64,000 nucleotides of DNA from Streptococcus himalayensis (GTDB taxonomy: Bacteria; Bacillota; Bacilli; Lactobacillales; Streptococcaceae). Location: NCBI RefSeq assembly GCF_001708305.1, contig NZ_CP016953.1, positions 508,501 to 572,500 of the forward strand, read 5' to 3'. This document shows positions 28,410 through 38,600 of the stretch, one piece after another. Both the position numbers and the translations under genes were made by a program. How positions within the stretch are numbered: the first letter of the stretch is position 1; each line of letters opens with the position of its first letter. The notes under the pieces were generated by a model that was given only the letters and a program-made list of their open reading frames with translations, searched no databases and was not told where the DNA came from.

Positions 28410-28812
28410 TTTGATAAATCCCCTGTTTAAATTTTCCTTTGTAGACTGCCTTTCCTTCTGTTGTCAACACTCCTTGCCCTTCTGGTTGACCATTCACAAA
28501 GTCTCCCTCGTACTTCCAACCAGCCTTGGCTGTAAAGGTCCCCTTGCCATTAAAGGAGCCATTTTTAAAACTCCCTTTATACACATCTCCATTTTTAAAG
28601 GTTAGGGTTCCTTGACCATTCATTTTTCCACGGACAATATTACCGTCATACTTGATCGTCTTATTATCCAAGGTCAGTACTCCTTGGCTCGGAATGCTTG
28701 ATGTAAATACAATCAAGGCAAAAATCACAATCATCATCACCGAAAAAATCTCAAAATTTTGGCGTGTGAGATAGATGCTATATTTTTCGTATAAGTCTTT
28801 CATTCTTTCCAT
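28399..28812 (-). CDS. Membrane-anchored MORN-repeat protein
   Basis: 137 residues from ATG 28812, five bases from the phosphatase stop; ATG 28803 is an alternative. A short cytoplasmic start, one transmembrane segment (about 23-42), then three to four MORN-type repeats (YDGNIVRGKMNGQGTLTF, YKGSFKNGSFNGKGTF, YEGDFVNGQPEGQGVL, YKGKFKQG). MORN hairpins often mediate protein or lipid contact. Its overlap with the O-acetyltransferase gene suggests the two work together at the membrane. The function itself is not known. Confidence 0.8.
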   Translation of the reverse strand: MERMKDLYEKYSIYLTRQNFEIFSVMMIVIFALIVFTSSIPSQGVLTLDNKTIKYDGNIVRGKMNGQGTLTFKNGDVYKGSFKNGSFNGKGTFTAKAGWKYEGDFVNGQPEGQGVLTTEGKAVYKGKFKQGIYQNAH

Positions 28813-28816
28813 ACCA

Positions 28817-29242
28817 CTAGTTTTTTCGTAATTTCTCCAACCATTCTTGGCAGCCTTGTTGAACGATGTCATAGGTTTCTTGAAAATCACCCGTGTACCA
28901 AGGATCTGGGACGCTCTGAGAGGTAAAGGGAACAATCTTGTCCTGATACGCTTCTTTTGCCATCGCTTTTAAATCTTCGATATTGGAGCGATCCATGCCA
29001 ATAATATAATCAAACGTTGCAAAATCCTCTGCTGAAATCTGTTGCGACGTTTTGTGTCGATCATAGGCAATCCCGTAGTCTTGCAAGATTTTCTGAGTGC
29101 CTTGATGAATAGGATTGCCATGTTCCCAACTAGAGGTCGCGCGACTTTCAATCTGTAATTCATCTGTCAAACTCTTCATCACAAATTCTGCCATAGGGCT
29201 TCTGCAGATATTGCCCAAACATACAAAAACAATTTTTTCCAT
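28817..29242 (-). CDS. Low-molecular-weight protein tyrosine phosphatase
   Basis: 141 residues. The P-loop CLGNICRS (Cys8 to Arg14) at the N-terminus and the general-acid Asp in SVPDPWYTG are diagnostic. It removes phosphate from tyrosine residues of cytoplasmic proteins; in streptococci such enzymes affect capsule or virulence regulation. It is first in the operon with the MORN and OatA-like genes; GAGGAG precedes ATG 29242. Confidence 0.93.
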   Translation of the reverse strand: MEKIVFVCLGNICRSPMAEFVMKSLTDELQIESRATSSWEHGNPIHQGTQKILQDYGIAYDRHKTSQQISAEDFATFDYIIGMDRSNIEDLKAMAKEAYQDKIVPFTSQSVPDPWYTGDFQETYDIVQQGCQEWLEKLRKN

Positions 29243-29374
29243 ATCGACTCCTCTATTCCATTATAGCGTAAAATAAGGAAAATATCTGTTCAAAACTTTC
29301 TGATTTCAAGAAGTTTTTCTATCTGTTGCACCAAAATCCTGTCATGGATAAAAAAAGCCCTCGAAAGGACTTTT

Positions 29375-30220
29375 TTATCTGGTCGGTACATAAGCCAACT
29401 GATCCCCGTGTGCAGCTAGGAAATCTGTCAACTCTCCGTCTGGAACACGACGAAGGTAGAGATTGGCACGAAGGGTAGAATCGTCTTCGCGACAGGTTGA
29501 CAGTACGAGGTAATGGTCTTTTGCGTTTACTTTGACATTTGGTTTTTTGATACCAGCAAGATCATAGACATTTTGCAATTGATTTTGGAAATCTTCATCG
29601 CTGTCAAAGGATGTTCGGTAAAAGGCTGTATTTTCTGGTACAATCACCATAGCCACAGCTTCATAATAAAACTTGCGTTCAGGTGTTTCAACGACTACAT
29701 AAGGATGTTCATTAAAGTAAGTTTGGTCACTGTAAAAGTTAACATCATTAAACATCCGACTATCTGGCACTAAACTACCACGTGCATGGCCAAATAGCCA
29801 TGTCAAGCGATCGCTGAAGTCTTTTTTATTGTCCGTATCCATAAAGACGGTCCCCATGAACGGCTCATATCCACCATCAAAGGTCTTGTCTAGGTAGGTT
29901 GCATTGTCTGTCCCTTGTACAACTGGCTCATCCAAGTTGGTCCCTGGTGCATAGACGTAGGCGATAGTCTCTGCGTTGGTTTGAACCAAGGGTTCAAATC
30001 GTTGATTGAGGTAATCTTTTTCTTCTTGAGACACCGTGTAAGGTTTTGCGGCAGCGTTCGTTGTTGTTTGGTTTGCTGTCGGAGTTGTCGTAGTCGTTTC
30101 TGGGCCACTTAAGAAGGTTTTCCAAACGAAAAATCCTAAAGCTGCTAGAAAGACAAGGATACTCAAAATTAGGGAAATGCTAAGCCCTTTTTTGGATTTT
30201 CGACGAGATGATCGACTCAT
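29375..30220 (-). CDS. Class B sortase
   Basis: 281 residues. An Arg/Lys-rich N-terminus and one transmembrane segment (about 13-34), a Thr-rich linker, then a sortase domain with His145 (LFGHARG), Cys243 (LSTCRED) and Arg251. The pattern (YLDKTFDGGYEPFMGTVFMDTDN) is that of class B. It should cleave a short sorting motif of secreted proteins and link them to peptidoglycan or pilin. The adjacent small secreted protein ends in LPKTSAVK and is the obvious candidate partner, though it lacks a membrane tail. A terminator separates the two genes, and another hairpin (about 29350-29378) follows the sortase. Confidence 0.88.
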   Translation of the reverse strand: MSRSSRRKSKKGLSISLILSILVFLAALGFFVWKTFLSGPETTTTTPTANQTTTNAAAKPYTVSQEEKDYLNQRFEPLVQTNAETIAYVYAPGTNLDEPVVQGTDNATYLDKTFDGGYEPFMGTVFMDTDNKKDFSDRLTWLFGHARGSLVPDSRMFNDVNFYSDQTYFNEHPYVVVETPERKFYYEAVAMVIVPENTAFYRTSFDSDEDFQNQLQNVYDLAGIKKPNVKVNAKDHYLVLSTCREDDSTLRANLYLRRVPDGELTDFLAAHGDQLAYVPTR

Positions 30221-30237
30221 AATTCATTCCTTCCTCT

Positions 30238-30272
30238 AAAAAAATATCACTAGAGCAAAGCTCTAGTGATAT
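30238..30272 (-). terminator. Strong terminator between the LPKTS gene and the sortase gene
   Basis: A perfect 13-bp stem ATATCACTAGAGC/GCTCTAGTGATAT with loop of three, followed on the minus strand by a run of T. It lies just before the sortase start, so most transcripts from the strong upstream promoter should stop here. Confidence 0.92.
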
Positions 30273-30292
30273 GCATTTAGCTCAAAACTAAA

Positions 30293-30643
30293 TTATTTTA
30301 CTGCAGAAGTTTTTGGAAGAGCTTTAGATGTAGTACCAGCTTTAGCTGTTACTTTAGCTGCTTCTTTTTTATCTGCTTTAGCATCGCTATGGTCGTCGAT
30401 GAAAATAGCTTGGTTTCCTTTATCATCTTCAACAATCATTTTATCATGCTTAGTGTCACCACCTGTTTGGTCAAGTGCTCCTGGCTCATCAATGATTGCA
30501 ACACGTTCGTCTGGGTTCCCTACAACTGTACCCACTTCCTTATCAGCTGTTACTGCTCCTGGGAAGTTATCTGCTGCAAATGCAGTACCGATTGATGCAG
30601 CTGCAAGAAGAGCTGCTGCGCTTGTCAATAAAACTTTTTTCAT
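30293..30643 (-). CDS. Small secreted protein ending in a bare LPKTS motif
   Basis: 116 residues. A clear signal peptide ends at AFAAD (about residue 23). The mature part is small, acidic, then Lys/Ala-rich, and the last eight residues are LPKTSAVK. A sorting motif normally precedes a hydrophobic helix and charged tail; both are absent, and no frame downstream restores them before the terminator. It is expressed from a consensus promoter and lies beside the class B sortase. It could be a soluble sortase substrate, a truncated wall protein, or an unrelated exported peptide. AAGGAG precedes ATG 30643. Confidence 0.75.
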   Translation of the reverse strand: MKKVLLTSAAALLAAASIGTAFAADNFPGAVTADKEVGTVVGNPDERVAIIDEPGALDQTGGDTKHDKMIVEDDKGNQAIFIDDHSDAKADKKEAAKVTAKAGTTSKALPKTSAVK

Positions 30644-30701
30644 TTGTTTTATCTCCTTCTATATTTTTAAATTATAACATAGTTACCTACGTTGTACTTT
30701 C

Positions 30702-30730
30702 ATTATAGACCTATGTATATCTGTTGTCAA
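30702..30730 (-). promoter_or_regulatory. Perfect consensus promoter of the LPKTS gene
   Basis: Minus strand TTGACA (30725-30730), exactly 17 bases, TATAAT (30702-30707). Both hexamers are perfect, so the gene should be strongly expressed. The rest of 30731-30956 is AT-rich with a weak hairpin GTTTCCAA/TTGGAAC (30922-30953) after purH and no gene. Confidence 0.88.
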
Positions 30731-30956
30731 GTGTTTTTGTAAAAAAACTTAACTTTTTTTAATTTTTTTGTAAAAAAGCCTCTTTTTTACGCTCTTTTAG
30801 AAGAAAAATAGGCGTGAAATTTCATCTTATTTTCACTTTGTTTTCTAGAAAACGAACATTCTTTAATATTTTTACAATCTTAGCCTTTTGATTTCCGTAC
30901 AATTGTAAAGCTAGCATCTTTAAAAGTTCCAATTTTAAGTATACACTTTTGGAAAC

Positions 30957-32504
30957 TCAGTGCCTGAAATGTCGGACATCGGTGAAAATCATGGTGAGAC
31001 CATGTTTATCTGCTGCTGCAATGGATTCTTGGTCACGGACGGAACCCCCGGGTTGGATAATAGCCTTGATACCAGCTGCCGCGATTTCTTCGATATTATC
31101 TGCAAATGGGAAGAAGGCATCACTAGCCAGAACGGCTCCCTCTAGGCGGTCTTTTGCTTGTTCAATGGCAATTTTAACGGAAGCCACACGATTGGTTTGC
31201 CCAGGTCCAACACCTAGCACCATATGGTCATTTGTGATGATAATGCCGTTTGACTTGACATATTTGATGGACTTCCAAGCAAACTCAAGGGCTGTTTGCT
31301 CTTCAGAACTCGGCTGACGCTTGGTGACAACCGTCCAGTCGCTTGGGCTTTCTGCTACAACATCTTGATTTTGGACAAGAAGTCCACCTAGCACACCAGT
31401 CACTTCTTTTTCAGCTGTACTGGCTAGGTGCTGGCTAAAATCAAGCTCCAGAATTCGAAGATTTTTCTTTTTATTGGTTAAAATCTCCAAGGCTTCTGGT
31501 GTGTAGCTTGGTGCGATGATGATTTCAAGGAAAATCGGGTGCATTTTTTCAGCAGTTGCCGCATCCATCTCACGGTTCAAGACGACAATGCCACCAAAAA
31601 TTGACACAGGGTCTGATGCATAGGCGTAGTCCCAAGCTGTTTCAATATTATCTGCCTGCCCAATGCCACATGGATTCATGTGTTTGAGGGCTACAACAGT
31701 TGGGCGATTCTGAAAATCACGGATAATACGAATCGCTGCATCAGCATCTCGAATGTTATTAAAGGATAATTCTTTGCCGTTCAGTTGCTTGCTAGCTGCA
31801 ATCGAGTAAGCAAGGGGCAGGGCTGTTTGGTAGAAGTCTGCATTCTGTTGCGGATTTTCACCGTAGCGCATCGGTTGTTTAAGTTCATAGGTTAGAGTGA
31901 GCTTCTCTGGCTTTTCTTCTCCGACTTGATGGGTAAAGTAGTCTGCAATTAGAGCATCATAGGCTGCGGTATGGCGAAAAACTTTTGCCGCTAGACGCTT
32001 GCGGGTGGCAAGACTGGTATCAGCTGTTGCTTGCAATTCCTCCAATACCCCTTGATAATCTGCTGGATCAACGACCACAGTTACACTGGCATGATTTTTT
32101 GCAGCTGAGCGAAGCATGGATGGTCCACCGATGTCAATATTTTCTACTGCTTCCGCATAGGTGACATCTGTTTTTGTAATCGTTTCTTTGAAGGGATAGA
32201 GATTCACCACCACTAGGTCAATCAAGTCAATCCCCTGTGATTTTGCCGCTTCTAGATGACTATTTACATCTCGTCTCGCTAACAGACCCCCATGAATCTT
32301 AGGGTGGAGGGTTTTCACCCGCCCATCCATCATCTCTGGAAATCCTGTCACCTCATCAATCGCAATCGTCGCTACACCTGCCGCATCTAAGGCTGACTTG
32401 GTTCCGCCAGTCGAGATAATGTCCCAGCCCAATTGGACTAATTCCTGTGCAAATGCTACAATGCCTGTCTTATCCGATACACTAATCAAGGCTTTTTTTG
32501 TCAT
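30957..32504 (-). CDS. purH: Bifunctional AICAR transformylase / IMP cyclohydrolase
   Basis: 515 residues. The N-terminal MGS-like IMP cyclohydrolase domain starts [20 protein letters not shown] and contains STGGT; the C-terminal transformylase carries KHMNPCG and the end QPGGSVRD. It catalyses the last two steps to IMP. It is the last gene of the purC-L-F-M-N-H series, 89 bases after purN. Confidence 0.97.
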   Translation of the reverse strand: MTKKALISVSDKTGIVAFAQELVQLGWDIISTGGTKSALDAAGVATIAIDEVTGFPEMMDGRVKTLHPKIHGGLLARRDVNSHLEAAKSQGIDLIDLVVVNLYPFKETITKTDVTYAEAVENIDIGGPSMLRSAAKNHASVTVVVDPADYQGVLEELQATADTSLATRKRLAAKVFRHTAAYDALIADYFTHQVGEEKPEKLTLTYELKQPMRYGENPQQNADFYQTALPLAYSIAASKQLNGKELSFNNIRDADAAIRIIRDFQNRPTVVALKHMNPCGIGQADNIETAWDYAYASDPVSIFGGIVVLNREMDAATAEKMHPIFLEIIIAPSYTPEALEILTNKKKNLRILELDFSQHLASTAEKEVTGVLGGLLVQNQDVVAESPSDWTVVTKRQPSSEEQTALEFAWKSIKYVKSNGIIITNDHMVLGVGPGQTNRVASVKIAIEQAKDRLEGAVLASDAFFPFADNIEEIAAAGIKAIIQPGGSVRDQESIAAADKHGLTMIFTDVRHFRH

Positions 32505-32593
32505 GATTTCTCCTTATTTTTTGTTACTTATTCGTTGATTTTCTTTCGTCGATGCGTGGCAGTACAGATGAGTTAGTCCTTAGCTCCTGTGCT

Positions 32594-33157
32594 TTAGTCG
32601 TTCGTACTCTCTAAGCCCATCAGGAGCTCCTCTATCACCTCTGGATAGAGTTGGTATTCCATCGCATGAATGCGCTCTTCAAAACTCTCAAGGGTATCAT
32701 CTGCAAAAATCGGCACCCGCTCTTGTCTGATAATCTGACCGCTATCAACACCTGAATCCACCCAATGAACAGTCACGCCAGATTGAGTAACACCTGCATT
32801 CCAGGCATCTTCAATGCCGTGAGCTCCTGGAAATTCTGGCAGATAAGCTGGATGAATGTTGATCATCCGCCCCTCATAGCGAGATAGCATGGTGTCTGCC
32901 ACGATTTTCATATATCCTGCTAGGACAACCAAGTCTACTTGGTGCTGGTCTAATAGCTCCACAATCGCATGTTCATAAGCTGCTTTATTCTCAAATTCCT
33001 TGAGTTCAAAGGCATAAGCTGTTACACCAAGCTTCTTGGCTCGCTCGAGTACATAGGCATCTCGGTGATCCGAAAAGACAAATTCAAGAGGAAATCGCTC
33101 CGCAATCACTTGAAAATTAGACCCATTCCCTGAAGCAAACACAGCTATTTTCTTCAT
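32594..33157 (-). CDS. purN: Phosphoribosylglycinamide formyltransferase
   Basis: 187 residues with [12 protein letters not shown] (GAR-binding), the catalytic region AGYMKIV...[13 protein letters not shown] containing the Asn-His pair, and the Asp in [10 protein letters not shown]. It adds the formyl group from 10-formyl-THF to GAR. Its ATG at 33157 overlaps the purM stop by four bases (ATGA type), so translation is coupled. Confidence 0.97.
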   Translation of the reverse strand: MKKIAVFASGNGSNFQVIAERFPLEFVFSDHRDAYVLERAKKLGVTAYAFELKEFENKAAYEHAIVELLDQHQVDLVVLAGYMKIVADTMLSRYEGRMINIHPAYLPEFPGAHGIEDAWNAGVTQSGVTVHWVDSGVDSGQIIRQERVPIFADDTLESFEERIHAMEYQLYPEVIEELLMGLESTND

Positions 33158-34173
33158 TGGATGACCACACTTTGATTTGTTTTTTCAATGATACGGCCAA
33201 TTTCATAGACTTCCTCATCCACAAGTTCCTTGATACGCGGTACATCTTCTGCTGCTACTGCAAGAACCATTCCTAAGCCCATATTGAATATTTCAAACAT
33301 TTCTGCATGAGGAATATGACCGTATTTCTCCAAGGCCTTGAAAATCGGCAAAACAGGCACCTGACTTTCCTCAATCACAGCGGCTAGCTCTTCGCCAAAC
33401 ATCCGCGGAATATTTTCGATAAAACCACCGCCTGTAATGTGGGCAATCCCATGCACTAAACCTTCCTTAATTAGAGGAAGAAGTGTCTGAACGTAGATTC
33501 GTGTCGGTTCAAGCAAGACTTCCTTGATAGGCTTCCCTTCTAATTCAGGCAAGCATTCCTCGCCTGTATAATCTGCGAAAACACGGCGAACAAGAGAGTA
33601 ACCATTTGAATGAATACCACTGGAAGCAAGACCCAACAGAACATCGCCTGCCACGACCTTAGAGCCGTCAATGATTTGGGATTTTTCTGCAATACCAACG
33701 GCAAAACCGGCTAAATCATAATCATCTTCACCATACATTCCAGGCATTTCAGCCGTTTCTCCACCAATCAGAGCAGCACCTGCTAGACAGCAACCATCTG
33801 CAACTCCCTTGACAACCTGCTCAAGTTTTTCAGGGATGTTTTTCCCAGTCGCAATATAATCTAAGAAATAAAGCGGTTCTGCACCTGCTGCGACAATATC
33901 ATTGACACACATGGCTACACAATCCTGACCAATGGTATCGTGTTTGTCGTACTGAATAGCCAGCATCAGCTTAGTCCCAACTCCGTCTGTTCCAGAAATC
34001 AGGACAGGTTCTTTGACCGAGAGTTTACTCAAATCAAACATGCCCCCAAAGCCCCCGAGAGCCCCCATAACGCCTAAACGCTCTGTCTTTTTAACATGCT
34101 TTTTGATGCGCTCAACTACTTCATATCCAGCTTCCACATCCACACCTGATGCTGCGTAGGAATTTTTTGACAT
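33154..34173 (-). CDS. purM: Phosphoribosylformylglycinamidine cyclo-ligase (AIR synthetase)
   Basis: 339 residues from ATG 34173, with AAGGAG upstream; the frame continues to 34206 without a better start. Family motifs include [25 protein letters not shown] and THITGGG-like AHITGGGF. It closes the imidazole ring of AIR using ATP. It lies between purF (48-base gap) and purN (overlap). Confidence 0.97.
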   Translation of the reverse strand: MSKNSYAASGVDVEAGYEVVERIKKHVKKTERLGVMGALGGFGGMFDLSKLSVKEPVLISGTDGVGTKLMLAIQYDKHDTIGQDCVAMCVNDIVAAGAEPLYFLDYIATGKNIPEKLEQVVKGVADGCCLAGAALIGGETAEMPGMYGEDDYDLAGFAVGIAEKSQIIDGSKVVAGDVLLGLASSGIHSNGYSLVRRVFADYTGEECLPELEGKPIKEVLLEPTRIYVQTLLPLIKEGLVHGIAHITGGGFIENIPRMFGEELAAVIEESQVPVLPIFKALEKYGHIPHAEMFEIFNMGLGMVLAVAAEDVPRIKELVDEEVYEIGRIIEKTNQSVVIQ

Positions 34174-34221
34174 CCTTTTCTCCTTTCTTATCACTAAATA
34201 CAGCAACTAAACGACTAACAT

Positions 34222-35661
34222 TTAGTAGAAACTCGTTTTTTCTGCCAGACTTTCCAAATACCGCTCCTCGTAATCATACAGCGGAATCGGGTACTTCCCA
34301 TCAAAATAAGCAACACAGAGACCACCATTTGGAGCATCTGTTTCCATTCCTACTCCCTCAATCAAGCCCTCTAAGGATAGGAAGGTCAAGCTATCTGCTC
34401 CAATAATCTCGCAAATCTCCTCATTGCTATGATTGGCCGCAATCAATTCGCTCCGATTTTGAATATCAATTCCGAAAAAACAAGGGTACTTGAGAGGAGG
34501 GCTTGCAATCGCTACGTGGACTTCTGCCGCTCCTGCATCTCGCAATAATCGGACAATTCGCCGACTAGTTGTTCCACGAACAATCGAATCATCGACCATG
34601 ACCACGCGCTTATTCCTGACAATGCTCGATACGGCAGATAATTTCATCCGTACCCCTTGCTCCCGTAATTCCTGGGTTGGTTGAATAAAGGTCCGCTGAG
34701 TATATTGGTTCTTAATCAAGCCCATTTCGTAAGGCAAGCCTGATTCTTCCGCATAACCACTAGCCGCAGACAAAGAAGAATTTGGCACACCGACCACAAT
34801 ATCTGCTTCAATTTTTGCTTCTTGTGCCAAACGGCGTCCCATTTTTTTTCGTGCCGCATGAACATTGACCCCATTGATCACACTATCTGGTCGTGCGAAA
34901 TAGACATATTCCATGGAACAGATAGAGAGCTGGGTATCGTCTGTGTAGCGATCATGTTGAATTCCTTGATCATCTATGATGACCAACTCCCCTGGTTTTA
35001 CATCTTCGATCCAATCTGCGCCAACAACTTCAAAGGCACAAGTTTCACTTGAAACAACCCAAGCTCCATTTTTCATCCGACCAATCGAAAGAGGACGAAA
35101 ACCATTTGGATCAAGCGCTGCAATCAGCTTATCTTCCGCCATAATCAAATAGGCAAAGCCACCCTTAACTTGATTGAGAGCCTCCTTGATTTTAGCAAGG
35201 AGCGTTTCTTTTTGACTTCGACGAATGAGGTGCATGAGAATTTCTGTATCAGAAGAACTAGCAAAGATAGCCCCTTGCGCTTCTAATTCTCTCTTTAAAC
35301 TTTGAGTATTAGTTAAATTCCCATTATGAGCCAAGCCTAATTGCATATCAAAAAAGTCAAATAGAAAGGGCTGAACATTATTGATTGACGCACCGCCTGC
35401 TGTTGCATAACGAACATGACCAATAGCTGCTTGACCTGTCAAGGCTTCCAAATCTTCTTGATGCTTAAAGACTTCAGAGACCAGGCCTAAGCCACGATGA
35501 CGGCGCAAGGTTCCTGCTTGATTGGCCAAGATGCCCGCTCCTTCCTGACCACGGTGTTGCAAACTATGCAGTCCAAAATAGGTCACTTGGCTAGCCTGTG
35601 GATGGCCCCAAATACCAAACAAGCCACATTCCTCATTGAGCGATTTTACTTCGTATGTCAT
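34222..35661 (-). CDS. purF: Amidophosphoribosyltransferase
   Basis: 479 residues. An 11-residue propeptide is followed by the N-terminal nucleophile Cys12 in ECGLFGIWG (class II glutaminase), and the PRPP-binding VVMVDDSIVRGTTSRR is in the C-terminal half. It commits PRPP to purine synthesis. It follows purL by nine bases. Confidence 0.97.
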   Translation of the reverse strand: MTYEVKSLNEECGLFGIWGHPQASQVTYFGLHSLQHRGQEGAGILANQAGTLRRHRGLGLVSEVFKHQEDLEALTGQAAIGHVRYATAGGASINNVQPFLFDFFDMQLGLAHNGNLTNTQSLKRELEAQGAIFASSSDTEILMHLIRRSQKETLLAKIKEALNQVKGGFAYLIMAEDKLIAALDPNGFRPLSIGRMKNGAWVVSSETCAFEVVGADWIEDVKPGELVIIDDQGIQHDRYTDDTQLSICSMEYVYFARPDSVINGVNVHAARKKMGRRLAQEAKIEADIVVGVPNSSLSAASGYAEESGLPYEMGLIKNQYTQRTFIQPTQELREQGVRMKLSAVSSIVRNKRVVMVDDSIVRGTTSRRIVRLLRDAGAAEVHVAIASPPLKYPCFFGIDIQNRSELIAANHSNEEICEIIGADSLTFLSLEGLIEGVGMETDAPNGGLCVAYFDGKYPIPLYDYEERYLESLAEKTSFY

Positions 35662-35670
35662 ATCATCCTC

Positions 35671-38600
35671 TTATTTCTTTGTGAAATACCGTACAGCACT
35701 TTCAAACAGCTTCTGGTCTTTTTCTCCCGGAATATTTTGGAACAAACCAGTTTCATAACGTTCAGAATGTCCCATTTTTCCAATGATTTGTCCGTTCTTG
35801 CTGGTAATCCCTTCAATCGCATAGAAGGAGCCATTTGGATTGTAACGACTATCCATACTTGGCTGCCCTTCAAAATCTACATACTGGCTGAATATCTGCC
35901 CTTGATCACGAAGTTCTCTAAATTCTGCTTCTGTCACAACGAATTTCCCCTCTCCATGTGATACTGGGATGGCATGAATAGCACCTACTTCCACACCAGC
36001 TAACCACGGTGAATTAGTGTTTGCAATACGCGTTTCCACCATTTTCGCTACGTGCTGATTGGCATCATTGTAAAAGAGAGTTGGGCTCGTCTCGCCTGCC
36101 TCTTCAAAATTACCATAAGGAAGAAGACCTGATTTGACAAGAGCTTGGAATCCATTACAAATACCGATAATCAGACCACCACGCGCAATAAATGCGTCAA
36201 TCGCAGCCCTTATTTTTTCATTGAGCAAAATATTCACAATAAATTTTGCAGATCCGTCTGGCTCATCTGCCGCTGAAAATCCACCTGCAAAAAAGAGAAT
36301 ATGGGCTTGGCTAATGGATTGAACCATTCTCTCAACAGACTGAGCCAGTGCTTCTTCATCCAGCGTTACAAATGGTTCTAAGCGCACCTTAGCACCAACT
36401 TGTTCAAAGGCCTTAGCCGAATCATACTCTGAGTTTGTTCCCGGAAAAACGGGAATATACACCAAGGGTTGGCTGATTGTTTCTTTATTTTCACGCACAA
36501 AATCGGTCACAACTGGTGCTACTTCTGCCATAAGGCTGTCCTGCTCAAATACAGTCGGATAAATATCCTCGAAAGTCCTCTCAAAACTTGCTAACAAATC
36601 AGTAATCGGTAAATCAACACCATTGATGACGAGGCTTGCTTCACTCGTTGTCTGTCCGATTTTCAAAACTCCCTCAATCTCATCTGGGCTAGTAAAGACA
36701 AAGCCACCCAACTGCCCCTGTAAGCTGTTTTCAAGCTGAGGAAGGTCAACGCTTGCTCCAATCTGGTTGCCAAAGGTCATAAGTGCAAGTGTTTCTGCTA
36801 CACCACCGTATTTTACAGCAGCTGCAGCTGTTATCTTGTATTTTGCTTGAATGTGAGTGAAGGTTTTGAAATTTTCTTTTATGGTCTCAAAATCAATTTC
36901 TGCAGAAATAGCAGTCCCTGGAATGTAATAGATGTATTCTCCAGTAGCCTTAAATTCTGGCGATAAAATCCGTCCAACCGTTGAAGTCGTCACTCCGAAG
37001 GCTACTAAGGTCGGAGGAACGGTTAATTCTTCAAACGTTCCAGACATCGAATCTTTTCCCCCAATTGATGGGAGACCTAGTTGAATCTGAGCTTCAATAG
37101 AGCCAAGAAGCGCAGCGACTGGTTTTCCAAAACGTTCTGCCTGCTTGTCCATTCTCTCAAAATATTCTTGATAAGAGAAACGGGCTTTTTCCCAATCACT
37201 TCCTGTTGCCACCAAGCGACTGGTTGCTTCAATGACCGCATAAGCTGCTCCGTGGTAGGGAGACCATTCTGCAATCAAGGGATTATAACCTTGTGCCATC
37301 ACAGAAACGGTTTCTGTCACACCATGCGCAACTGGCAATTTCTGAACGGAACTTTCCGACGGTGTGATTTGATAGCGACCACCAAGAGGATGATTGACCG
37401 TTGAACGACCGACAGAACTATCAAAAATGGTTTGTAAGCCCTTTTGACTAGCATGATTTAAATCAGATAATACAAACTGCACATCCTCTTTCAATGTATG
37501 GATGGAGGTTACACGTTGCTCTGGCAGAACACATGGACTATCTGTAACCTTCGCATCCACAACTACTCGCACACCGTTACTATCAAGGAAAGAACGTTCA
37601 ATATCGACAATCTTCTGCCCTTTCCAAGTCATGACAAGATGTGGCCTTTCTGTCACAGTTGCTACAGGGACAGCTAGGATATTTTCTTTAGCCGCAAAGG
37701 TGATGAAAGTCTGCACATTTTCTGGTGCAACAACGACTGCCATACGCTCTTGACTTTCTGAAATGGCAATTTCTGTCCCATTCAATCCCTGGTATTTGAG
37801 TGGTATCTTATCCAAATCAATCTCTAAACCGTCTGCCAACTCCCCAATCGCAACGCAGACTCCGCCTGCTCCAAAGTCATTGGATTTTTTAATCAGACGG
37901 GTCACTTCTTTCTCTCGAAAAAGTCGTTGAATTTTCCGCTCTTCAATGGCATTTCCTTTTTGAACCTCTGCACCGGCTGTTTCAACAGATGTAGCCGTCT
38001 GAACTTTTGATGATCCTGTCGCTCCACCAATCCCATCTCGACCAGTTTTCCCACCAAGAAGAATGATGACGTCCCCTGCTACTGGTTTTTCACGAATCAC
38101 ATTTTCACGAGGAGCAGCACCAACAACCGCACCTAACTCCATCCGCTTTGCGACAAACCCTGGATGAAAATATTCCCGGACATAAGTCGTTGCGAGACCA
38201 ATCTGGTTTCCATAAGAAGAATAACCATGGGCTGCTGTTTTTGAAATAACCTGCTGCGGTAATTTTCCTAATCGAGTCTGAGACAAGGGTTGGGTAATAT
38301 CACCCGCCCCTGAAATTCGCATGGCTTGGTAGACATAGGAACGACCTGAGAGCGGATCGCGAATAGCTCCGCCAATACAGGTTGCAGCACCACCAAAAGG
38401 CTCAATTTCTGTCGGATGATTATGGGTTTCATTTTTAAACATGAGTAGCCATGGCTCTTTTACCCCATTCACATCTACGTCAATCTCTACTGAGCAGGCA
38501 TTGATTTCATCGGACACTTCAAGGTCTTCCAAACGGCCATTTGCTCGTTCATACCGTCCAAAAATCGTTGCCATATCCATCAAGGTTTGTGGTTTATTGT

